Assembly: GCF_011039175.1 (NCBI RefSeq)
Contig: NZ_JAAKEN010000003.1
Span: 124,001 to 188,000 of the forward strand
Source of the DNA: Slackia sp. ZJ119
GTDB taxonomy: Bacteria > Actinomycetota > Coriobacteriia > Coriobacteriales > Eggerthellaceae
Direction of reading: 5' to 3'
Length of the DNA: 64,000 nt
Shown: piece after piece, positions 1-7,428 of the stretch
How positions within the stretch are numbered: position 1 is the first letter of the stretch
Layout of the letters: the number at the start of each line of letters is the position of its first letter
Notes under the pieces: generated by a model
What the model was told of the DNA's origin: nothing
Databases searched by the model: none
What the model saw: only the letters and a program-made list of their open reading frames with translations
Translations under genes and position numbers: made by a program

Positions 1-24
1 CCACTGCAGAGAGGTAGCTATCAT

Positions 25-1698
25 ATGGACCACGTGTTGAAGCAGTATTGTCCGCGCATCGAGTTCGACTCCTACGAAGACTTCTTCGAACATTTCACCA
101 TCGAGGTTCCCGAGGCGTTCAACTTCGGATTCGACGTCGTCGACGAGTGGGCCCGCGTCGAGCCGGACAAGCGGGCGATGGTCTGGTGCGACGACCACGG
201 CGCCGAGCGCACGTTCACGTTCACGGACATCTCGCGCCTGTCGAACCAAGCCGCCAACGCCTTTCGCAAGCTCGGCATCGGCAAGGGCGACGTGGTCATG
301 TGCATCCTGCGCCGCCGCTGGGAATACTGGGTGTGCGCCGTGGCCCTGTGCAAGCTGGGCGCGACCATCATTCCGGCGTCGCTGCAGCTCACGAAGAAAG
401 ACATCGTCTACCGCGCCGAGAGTGCGCAGGTCAAGGCCGTCGTGTGCGTCGACGACGACTACGTGTGCGGCGAAATGGAGGCCGCGCTGCCCGAATCGCC
501 GACCATCGAAGAGCACATCGTCGTGGCGGGCGAGCGCGAAGGCTGGCGTTCGTTCGATGCGCTCATCGCCGACGAGTCCGACGCCTTCGAGCGGCCGACG
601 GGCGAGGCGGGCGTCACGAGCAAAGACATCATGCTCATCTACTTCACGTCCGGCACCACGGGCATGGCCAAGGCGGTGTGCCACAACTTCGCGCATCCGC
701 TCGGCCACATCATCACGGCGAAGTACTGGCAGCAGGTCAAGGAAGGCAAGCTGCACATGTCGGTGACCGATTCGGGCTGGGCGAAGTTCGGCTGGGGCAA
801 GATCTACGGCCAGTGGATCTGCGGCGCGACCATCTTCACCTACGACATGGACTCGTTCGTGCCGACGCATTTGCTGCAAAAGATCCAGGACTACCGCCTG
901 ACGACGTTCTGTGCGCCGCCGACGATGTACCGCTTCATGCTGCAAGAGGACGTGGCGGCCTACGACCTGTCGTCGGTGGAGAACTTCGCCACGGCGGGCG
1001 AGCCGCTCAACGCCGAGGTGACCATCCAATGGGAGAAGCTGACGGGCAAGAAGATCCGCGAAGGCTTCGGCCAGACCGAAGGGCCGGTGCTTTTGGCGAC
1101 GTTCCCGTGGATCGAACCGCGCCCGGGTTCGATGGGCAAGCCCTCGCCGCTTTTGAACATCAAGCTGCTTGACGACGCCGGCGCAGAAGTGCCCGACGGC
1201 GAAGAGGGCGCCATCTGCGTGACGGGGCTTCGCGAGGCGTATCCGCCGGGGCTGTTCGTGGGCTACTACCACGACGAGGAGCGCACGCGCGAGGCCGTGG
1301 GCGGGGATTACTACAACCTGCACGACATGGCGTGGCGCGACTCGGACGGCTACTGCTTCTTCGTGGGGCGCAACGACGACGTCATCAAGTGCTCGGGCTA
1401 TCGCATCGGGCCTTTCGAGGTGGAAAGCGCGCTCATCGAGCATCCGGCGGTGGTGGAATGCGCCGTGACCGCCGCGCCCGATCCTATTCGCGGCAAGGTG
1501 GTGAAGGCGACCGTCGTGCTCGCACGCGGGTGGGAGCCGTCGCCTGAGCTGGTGCGCGAGCTGCAAAACCACGTGAAGCACACCACGGCGCCGTACAAAT
1601 ACCCCCGCATCGTGGAGTTCGTCGACGAGCTGCCGAAGACCATCGGCGGCAAGATCAAGCGAAAGCTCATCCGTCAAACCGACGGCATCGAGGAGTAG
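25..1698 (+). CDS. Acyl-CoA synthetase (AMP-forming, ANL superfamily)
   Basis: Activates a carboxylic acid to acyl-AMP and then to its CoA thioester in the cytosol; the substrate cannot be read from sequence. The 557 residues match the medium-chain/benzoate-type branch of the ANL superfamily. The nucleotide-binding loop YFTSGTTGMAKAV lies at about residues 206-218, GFGQTEG near 347, the hinge region YNLHDMAWRDSDGY near 430, and the C-terminal catalytic lysine in IGGKIKRK (about Lys543). ATG at 25 follows a GAGAGG ribosome site. A strong terminator begins 20 bases past the stop, so this is the last gene of its transcript; upstream partners are outside the window. The family call is secure, the substrate open. 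Confidence 0.93.
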   Translation: MDHVLKQYCPRIEFDSYEDFFEHFTIEVPEAFNFGFDVVDEWARVEPDKRAMVWCDDHGAERTFTFTDISRLSNQAANAFRKLGIGKGDVVMCILRRRWEYWVCAVALCKLGATIIPASLQLTKKDIVYRAESAQVKAVVCVDDDYVCGEMEAALPESPTIEEHIVVAGEREGWRSFDALIADESDAFERPTGEAGVTSKDIMLIYFTSGTTGMAKAVCHNFAHPLGHIITAKYWQQVKEGKLHMSVTDSGWAKFGWGKIYGQWICGATIFTYDMDSFVPTHLLQKIQDYRLTTFCAPPTMYRFMLQEDVAAYDLSSVENFATAGEPLNAEVTIQWEKLTGKKIREGFGQTEGPVLLATFPWIEPRPGSMGKPSPLLNIKLLDDAGAEVPDGEEGAICVTGLREAYPPGLFVGYYHDEERTREAVGGDYYNLHDMAWRDSDGYCFFVGRNDDVIKCSGYRIGPFEVESALIEHPAVVECAVTAAPDPIRGKVVKATVVLARGWEPSPELVRELQNHVKHTTAPYKYPRIVEFVDELPKTIGGKIKRKLIRQTDGIEE

Positions 1699-1718
1699 CG
1701 GAAAGCCCGCCTGGCACG

Positions 1719-1765
1719 GGACCGGAAGCGAAAAAGCAGAAGCTTCCGGTCCTGTTTTCTTGTTT
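1719..1765 (+). terminator. Rho-independent terminator of the acyl-CoA synthetase gene
   Basis: A perfect 11-bp stem, GGACCGGAAGC at 1719-1729 against GCTTCCGGTCC at 1742-1752, is followed by a T-rich run (TGTTTTCTTGTTT) at 1753-1765. Confidence 0.9.
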
Positions 1766-1942
1766 CGGGCGCAGTCGGAAGACGGCTCGTGCGGCCCGCT
1801 TGGAAGGCACAACGTTTGGTTGCGGGCTGCTTGGCGGGCGTCGTCTACCGAGCGGCCGGCCCCTTCGCGTGCGCGAACGCCCGTTTTTCGCGCCGGTCGG
1901 CCAAGATGAACGCGATGACGACACGTAAGAAAGGGGTCGCCC

Positions 1943-2770
1943 ATGGCTTTGACGGCTGAAGAGATCAACGCGCTGAAACCCGATGCGATTCCACCGGCTC
2001 AAAACGAGGCGAAGGTGGAAGGCGTCGGGGTGACGAAGGCCGCGATGCCTGCGGCGAAGTGCTTCGTGTCCGCAATGCTGGCCGGCGCGTTCATAGCGTT
2101 CGGAGCGCTGTATTTCTGCGTGTTTCTCGGCGATGCGACGCTGCCTTTCGGCGTGCAGCGCGTCGTCGGGGGCCTGTGCTTCTGCCTGGGACTGGTGCTC
2201 GTGCTGTGCTGCGGGGCCGAGCTGTTCACCGGCAACATGCTGATGCTGTGCGCGAAGGCGTCGCGGCGCATCGGCTGGGCGGGGCTTGGGCGCAACTGGG
2301 CGATCGTGTGGCTGGGGAATTTGGCCGGGGCGCTGGCGGCCGTGGCCATCGTCGTGCTCGCCGACATTCCGTCGATGAACGGCGGCGGCGTGGCCGAGGC
2401 CATGGTCAGCGTTGCGGCCGGCAAGGTCGCGCTGCCGCCCGTGGCGCTGCTGTTCAAAGCGATTCTCTGCAACATCTTCGTGTGCCTGGCCGTGTGGATC
2501 GGGTTTGCGGCGCGCACGGTCACCGACAAGGTGGTGGGCATCCTGCTGCCCATTTCGGCGTTCGTGGCCTGCGGATTCGAGCACTGCGTGGCGAACATGT
2601 TCTTCTTGCCGACGGGGCTGGTCTTGAATGCGATGGGCGTGGGCGCGGCGGGCGCGGTGACGCTCGGCGGCGTGGCGTACAACATCGCGATCGCCACGGC
2701 GGGCAACATCGTGGGCGGCGCGGCCGTGGCCCTTGCGTACTGGTACGTGTACGCCAAGCGCGAGCGATAG
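1943..2770 (+). CDS. Formate/nitrite transporter family channel (FNT, FocA/NirC type)
   Basis: Pentameric inner-membrane channel for small monovalent anions such as formate or nitrite. The 275 residues fit the family and hydrophobicity supports six membrane helices. Family signatures are visible: AELFTGNMLML near residue 93, LCNIFVCLAVW near 176 and GFEHCVANMFFLP near 211. ATG at 1943 follows AAGAAAGGGG. No formate lyase or nitrite reductase lies beside it, so the anion is undetermined. It stands alone behind a terminator and runs convergent with the flavoprotein gene downstream. Confidence 0.92.
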   Translation: MALTAEEINALKPDAIPPAQNEAKVEGVGVTKAAMPAAKCFVSAMLAGAFIAFGALYFCVFLGDATLPFGVQRVVGGLCFCLGLVLVLCCGAELFTGNMLMLCAKASRRIGWAGLGRNWAIVWLGNLAGALAAVAIVVLADIPSMNGGGVAEAMVSVAAGKVALPPVALLFKAILCNIFVCLAVWIGFAARTVTDKVVGILLPISAFVACGFEHCVANMFFLPTGLVLNAMGVGAAGAVTLGGVAYNIAIATAGNIVGGAAVALAYWYVYAKRER

Positions 2771-2917
2771 CGAGCGGCGGGCGGGCGCGGCGCCGGCCTG
2801 AGGCATCGGTTCGCCCTGCGACGTCGGCTCGAGGCGCGGTGCCGCCCTGCGGCGTCGGCGGGCTCGGTGACGGCCCGAAGCGCGGCGTTTTCTTGCGGCG
2901 CCGGCATATCGACGCCG

Positions 2918-4588
2918 CTACCGGGAAAGCGAGCAGCGGACGTCGCCGTTTTCCAGCGTCACCGCAAAGGGGCGGGCGAGCGCGGGGTCTTCGTTTGGGA
3001 AGTCGGACCGGAAATGGGCGCCGCGGCTTTCGGTGCGGGCTAGGGCGCTTGCGGCGAGCATTGCGGCGCTTGTCGCCTGGTGGGCGGCGCGACGGGCTGC
3101 AATGGCGCCGGCAAGGTCGACCGAATCGGCGCCGGCCGGTGAAGGACGGTTGATCCCAGGCCCTGCGTCCGACCGGTGTGCGAGCGTCTCCAGACGCTCG
3201 CAGCATGCGGCAAGCTCGGCGCCGGTGCGCGGCACAAGGCAGCATCGCTCCATGAGGCATGCCGCCGTGCGCGTCGCGTCGACGCCGTCTTGAGCGGCGG
3301 GCGCCGCCAGGCGCTCAAGCGCGTCTTCGAGGCTGCGGTCAAACGCGGGCGGGTCGATGCCGCGTTCCCGTTTCGCCCTCGCGGCGGCCGCACGTCCGCT
3401 GCGCATGCCGAACACGAGCGCGTTTGCGCTGGCCAGGCCTCCGATGCGGTCGGCGCCGTGCATGCCGCCCGTCGCCTCTCCGGCGGCGAAGAGGCCGTCT
3501 GTGCCGGTGAAGCCGACCTCGTCCACCAGGATGCCGCCGTTGGACGCCTGGGCCTGCAGGGCGATGCACAGCTCGGCGCCGGCTTCGCTGCGGCTTTCAA
3601 GCCACGAAAAGCAGCGCTCGACGAACTCGGGCAAAGGCCCGTCGGGCAGGTCGTAGCGCACGCGCACGCCGTCAGGTCCGGCGGCGGCGACGGCCAGGTC
3701 GACTTCGCGCGAGGCCAGGCGGGCGCTGAAAGGCCCATGTCCGCTGCGCAGCTCCAGCAGTTCGCGCACCGCTGCGCCGTCGCGGCCGCAGCAGGCCGAC
3801 AGCACGTCGCGGCCTGCATCGTCGACAAGCGACGCCCAACGAAACGTTTTCTCGTTGAAGACGGCGCCGACGTTTTTGATTCCTGGCATGATCTGCAAAA
3901 ACTCCAGGTTTGTCAAGCGGCAGCCGACCGATGCGGCCATCGCGTGGGCGCTGCCGACGACGTCGGGGGCGCACAGGGGGCGTGCGAACAGGCCCGCCAT
4001 GCCGCCGGTCGCCAGCACGGTCGCAGGGCATGAGACGCCGAAGAGCCTGCCGCGCCCGTGGTCGAACAAAAGCGCTCCTGCGACCGAACCGTCCGCTGCA
4101 ATCAGGTCGACCAACTCGCAATGGGGCAGAAGCGTTACGCGAAGCCGCGCCAGCGCCTCGCCCATGGCCTGCGCATACGGCGCACGTTCGATGCCGCGCC
4201 ACAGGCGGTGCCTGTCATCGAAGCAGGGGATGAACTCGCGTTCGTCTTCGCGTTTCGGCGCTGCCAGACGCACGCCGAAGGCTTCCAAGGCGGCAAGGGC
4301 GTCGGGGATGCCGTCTGCAAGCGATCCGGCGAGCGTCGGGTCGGCCATGCCTCGCCCCACGCGCACGATGGCGTCGGCCAGGTCGTCGCGATCGCTCGCC
4401 CCCTTCGGGCCGACAAGTCCCAAGCCCCAGGTCGATCCATGAAAGCTCGATCCGGAAAACGTGCGGCCCAGGCTCGCGAGCGCAACGCGGGCGCCGCAGC
4501 GTGCCGCATGGGCCGCAGCCATGGTGCCGGCAAGTCCTGCGCCCACGACCAGCACGTCGACGTCGAGCCGTTCGATCGTCTGTGCCAT
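2918..4588 (-). CDS. FAD-dependent oxidoreductase, fumarate reductase / L-aspartate oxidase flavoprotein family
   Basis: Flavoprotein of 556 residues. The Rossmann FAD motif GAGLAG sits at residues 16-21 and GGMHGADRIGGLASANALV corresponds to the family's second FAD/active-site block. The C-terminal ESRGAHFRSDFPNEDP motif is typical of SdhA, FrdA and NadB. It has no twin-arginine or Sec signal and no heme domain, and no iron-sulfur or membrane subunit gene is adjacent, so it is not an ordinary fumarate reductase operon. It could be an aspartate oxidase or a soluble reductase of another enoate. ATG at 4588 follows a G-rich stretch. The gene is divergent from the zinc-ribbon gene. Family sure, reaction unsure. 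Confidence 0.82.
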   Translation of the reverse strand: MAQTIERLDVDVLVVGAGLAGTMAAAHAARCGARVALASLGRTFSGSSFHGSTWGLGLVGPKGASDRDDLADAIVRVGRGMADPTLAGSLADGIPDALAALEAFGVRLAAPKREDEREFIPCFDDRHRLWRGIERAPYAQAMGEALARLRVTLLPHCELVDLIAADGSVAGALLFDHGRGRLFGVSCPATVLATGGMAGLFARPLCAPDVVGSAHAMAASVGCRLTNLEFLQIMPGIKNVGAVFNEKTFRWASLVDDAGRDVLSACCGRDGAAVRELLELRSGHGPFSARLASREVDLAVAAAGPDGVRVRYDLPDGPLPEFVERCFSWLESRSEAGAELCIALQAQASNGGILVDEVGFTGTDGLFAAGEATGGMHGADRIGGLASANALVFGMRSGRAAAARAKRERGIDPPAFDRSLEDALERLAAPAAQDGVDATRTAACLMERCCLVPRTGAELAACCERLETLAHRSDAGPGINRPSPAGADSVDLAGAIAARRAAHQATSAAMLAASALARTESRGAHFRSDFPNEDPALARPFAVTLENGDVRCSLSR

Positions 4589-4796
4589 CTTCTGTCCCCC
4601 GTTCTGCCTGCAAGGCCCTCCGTTCGCCTTCGCCGATCGAAGCGGCGCTTGGCTGGACGATTCGATGAGGGAAACCCGAAATGTTTGTGCCGGCTGGAGA
4701 TTAATCGAAAATGTAGCCGTCGGGTTTTCGGAAAGCGACTACAATAAAAGAATAACCGAATATGCGCGTGTTCAAGGTTGCGAAAGGAGCACAAAC

Positions 4797-6422
4797 ATGG
4801 TATGCAACCACTGCGGCGCGTCGTTGATGCCTGGGCAGAACGCTTGCCCGGAATGCGGGCAAGCGGCAACGGCGGGCCGACAGCCAGCTGAGCGCACCAC
4901 GCCAGTCAAACGGCCCTATGGCCGCAATACCTCACGAAACAGAGAAGCCTTCATGGCTGCTACCGCTGCTGCCGTCGACCCCGAGCGCAGGGCTTCCGCC
5001 ATGCGTGCCGACGGCACGCCATGTTTGTACTGCGGATCGATCATTCCCGACGGAGAAGACGAATGCCCCCACTGCCACCGCTCGCGCAGCGGTCGGGTCG
5101 TCGCAGCCAGCGGCGCTGCCGGCGCGGCGGCGTCTCGGCGCGGCAAAGGAGCCGGTGCCCAGCGCGACCGCTCTTCGCGCGAGCATGGCGACGACGCGCC
5201 GAAGAGCAAACGCGACGCGGGATCGACCGGCGCGTTCACGGCGGTGCTCGGCGGCGCGGCGGCAAGGGCTTCGAGCGTCGATGAGGCCGAGCCGAAAGCC
5301 GACGAGGCGCAGGAGCCGGAAGGCGCAGAGGACCGCAAGGCGGAAGCGGCCGTAAGCGTGAGCGCCGCTGCAGCCGCTGCTGCAGCGGCCATGGCCGAGC
5401 GCGAGCGCGGCGGGGCCGCCAGAGGGGGCGAGGCGCACAAGCGCCAGCCGACCCGGGCGAAGCAGCCGCTGTCGACGCCGGGGCGGCAGAAGGCGCCGGC
5501 GCGGTCGGTCGTGGTCGACGGCCTGGCCTACGAGGAGCAGCGCAAGAAGCGTCTTGCCGCGCTTGCGGGCGTGGCGGTCGTGGCCGTGGTCGGGATCGGC
5601 ATCATCGCCGGTTCGGCCTTCTTGGGGTCTGGCGCGACCGGCGAAGAGCAGGCGGGCGGCCCGACGGAGGCGACGCAGCCGGGCCAGAACGAAGACGGTG
5701 CGAGCAGCACCGGGAAGGACAAAAGCGTCGCGTCCGGCGGCACCGGCGCAAAGGGCGCCGAAAGCGCCTCGGACGCTTCCGACGATTCAAAAGACGCTGA
5801 CGACGATGCGGCTGCGGCCGACGGGGCCGCAGACGGCGCTGGCGGCGCCGAGGGTTCTGCCGGCGGCGCGGGCGCTGCGGGAGCGTCTGGTGCGGCCTCC
5901 ATCTGGCCCGACGAGGTGGCGAACGCGCCGGCGTACGCCTACGACCTGCCCTATTACGGCGGCGTCGGCGGATCGCAAGGCATCCCGAACGCGTCGTTCG
6001 ACAGCACGACGAGCTTCGGCGGCGGGTCGGCGTCAGGAGGCGCCGGCGCGGGTGGCGCTGCCGGCGGGGCGCTCAGCGTCCTAGAGGCCGAGACCGACAA
6101 GGCGCTTGCCCAGGCGGTCGCCCGGGTCGAGGACTACTACCTGCCCGACGCGCAGAAACGCGCCTATTCGCGCCAGGAGCTCGAGCAGCTGTCCGACTTC
6201 GAGCTGTATCTTGCCCGCAACGAGATATACGCCCGTCACGGGCGCCTCTTCTCAGTCGACGTGCTCATCGACTACTTCAACAGCCGCAAGTGGTACGACG
6301 GCAAGTACACCGCCGAAGCCTTCAACGCGCTTGAAAACGTCTTCAACGAATTCGAGGTCGAAAACATCGAGCTCGTCAAAGAGATCGAGCGGGAGCGGGC
6401 ATCGGCCTACCTGCGAGAATAA
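4797..6422 (+). CDS. Zinc-ribbon membrane protein with C-terminal YARHG domain
   Basis: Predicted 541-residue single-pass protein of unknown role. Two zinc ribbons open it: CNHCGASLMPGQNACPECG at residues 3-21 and CLYCGSIIPDGEDECPHC at about 76-93. An Ala/Glu-rich linker leads to one membrane helix at about 252-276. A long Ser/Gly/Asp-rich region follows, then a YARHG domain at about 455-535 with the motif NEIYARHGRLF. The ribbons should be cytosolic and YARHG outside. ATG at 4797 was chosen over upstream in-frame codons because AAAGGAG lies 7 bases before it. Members of this architecture are common in anaerobic Gram-positives but uncharacterised. A terminator follows at once. Confidence 0.85.
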   Translation: MVCNHCGASLMPGQNACPECGQAATAGRQPAERTTPVKRPYGRNTSRNREAFMAATAAAVDPERRASAMRADGTPCLYCGSIIPDGEDECPHCHRSRSGRVVAASGAAGAAASRRGKGAGAQRDRSSREHGDDAPKSKRDAGSTGAFTAVLGGAAARASSVDEAEPKADEAQEPEGAEDRKAEAAVSVSAAAAAAAAAMAERERGGAARGGEAHKRQPTRAKQPLSTPGRQKAPARSVVVDGLAYEEQRKKRLAALAGVAVVAVVGIGIIAGSAFLGSGATGEEQAGGPTEATQPGQNEDGASSTGKDKSVASGGTGAKGAESASDASDDSKDADDDAAAADGAADGAGGAEGSAGGAGAAGASGAASIWPDEVANAPAYAYDLPYYGGVGGSQGIPNASFDSTTSFGGGSASGGAGAGGAAGGALSVLEAETDKALAQAVARVEDYYLPDAQKRAYSRQELEQLSDFELYLARNEIYARHGRLFSVDVLIDYFNSRKWYDGKYTAEAFNALENVFNEFEVENIELVKEIERERASAYLRE

Positions 6423-6431
6423 CCGAGTCGA

Positions 6432-6456
6432 CGGCCTGGGCAACCGGGCCGTTTTT
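6432..6456 (+). terminator. Terminator of the zinc-ribbon/YARHG gene
   Basis: An 8-bp stem (CGGCCTGG / CCGGGCCG, one G-T pair) closes on a GCAA tetraloop and is followed by TTTTT, ten bases past the stop. Confidence 0.88.
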
Positions 6457-6635
6457 CGTGAAAAGAGCCGACAGCGGGGGCGAAGGAGAAAACGTTGTCT
6501 CAACGGGTCGGCATTCTCGCGCCTGCGGGGCGACGGCTTCGATACAGTGCAAGCTGCGGGCCGATGCGCATGCGGCCTGCCTGCGGCCTGGGAAGGTTCT
6601 GGGCAAGGCAACGACGAGGAAGTGGAGGCCGGATT

Positions 6636-7343
6636 ATGAAGATGAAAGCTGGCATGCTCTCTTTGACGCTTTCGCTGTCGCTTCTGGCGATGCCCCTGAT
6701 GGACGGCTGCTCCGGAGGCGGCGAAAACGAGGCCGCCAACGGGAGCGGCGGTGTGCCGACGAAGAGTCTGACGGCGAACGACACGAAGGCCGACGGGGAG
6801 GCCGCCTCGACCGAAGACGGCGGGAAGGACGCGAAGGCCGCCGAGCCCGTCAAGCTGAAGGCGGCGCTTCCCGATTCGCTGGGGTTTGCGAAGATCGAGA
6901 CGATCGACGGCGTGAACTATGCCGCCGAGTTCGGCGACGCGACGGCCCCGGCGCAAGGCGAGTCGTCGATTGCCTTTGCGCCGAACGGCACAAAGGTGAC
7001 CTTTGACGTCAGCTATGTGGTCGTCTACGACAGCCAGGGCCAGCAGCTGGCGCCCGAAAGCGTTGCCTCAGCCGTAAAGGCCGGCGACGTCGTGGAGCTG
7101 GGCGGTGCCGGCGAAGGCGACACGCTGGTCGTCAACACCATGGAGCTCGTGAACCAAGACGGCACGCCGAGCACGGCTCCGGCCCAGGGGCAGGAAAACG
7201 GCCAGGCGGCAGACGGCGCGACCGACGCCGCCGATGCGGGCGCCGGCGCGGATGCAGCAACCGAGGGCGCCGAGAGTGACGGCTCGCAAGCCCCTGCCGA
7301 GCAGGCCGCCGAAGCCGAGACCGACGGCTCGCAGGCCGTCTAG
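6636..7343 (+). CDS. Predicted lipoprotein, unknown function
   Basis: A 235-residue secreted protein. The N-terminus MKMKAGMLSLTLSLSLLAMP is a signal peptide followed by a probable lipidation cysteine at residue 25 (LMDGC; Asp at -2 is unusual). A short globular part at about residues 70-175 contains a region reading FDVSYVVVYDSQGQQLAPESV. The tail is low-complexity Gln/Ala/Glu/Gly. ATG at 6636 follows AAGTGGAGG. No known domain recognised. The disordered tail resembles those of the solute-binding and envelope lipoproteins later in the window. Confidence 0.75.
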   Translation: MKMKAGMLSLTLSLSLLAMPLMDGCSGGGENEAANGSGGVPTKSLTANDTKADGEAASTEDGGKDAKAAEPVKLKAALPDSLGFAKIETIDGVNYAAEFGDATAPAQGESSIAFAPNGTKVTFDVSYVVVYDSQGQQLAPESVASAVKAGDVVELGGAGEGDTLVVNTMELVNQDGTPSTAPAQGQENGQAADGATDAADAGAGADAATEGAESDGSQAPAEQAAEAETDGSQAV

Positions 7344-7428
7344 GGAGCGCGACGGGGGTCGTTGCGTTTCCTGACAGGCTGCCGAAAACGTCCGGCGGAC
7401 GGTCGCTGCCAAAGCCGCCAAAACCCTG

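Noticed and set aside
2771-2917. Possible terminator between the FNT channel and flavoprotein genes
   Set aside because: The region is GC-rich and could fold in several ways, but no clean stem with a T-run was found.
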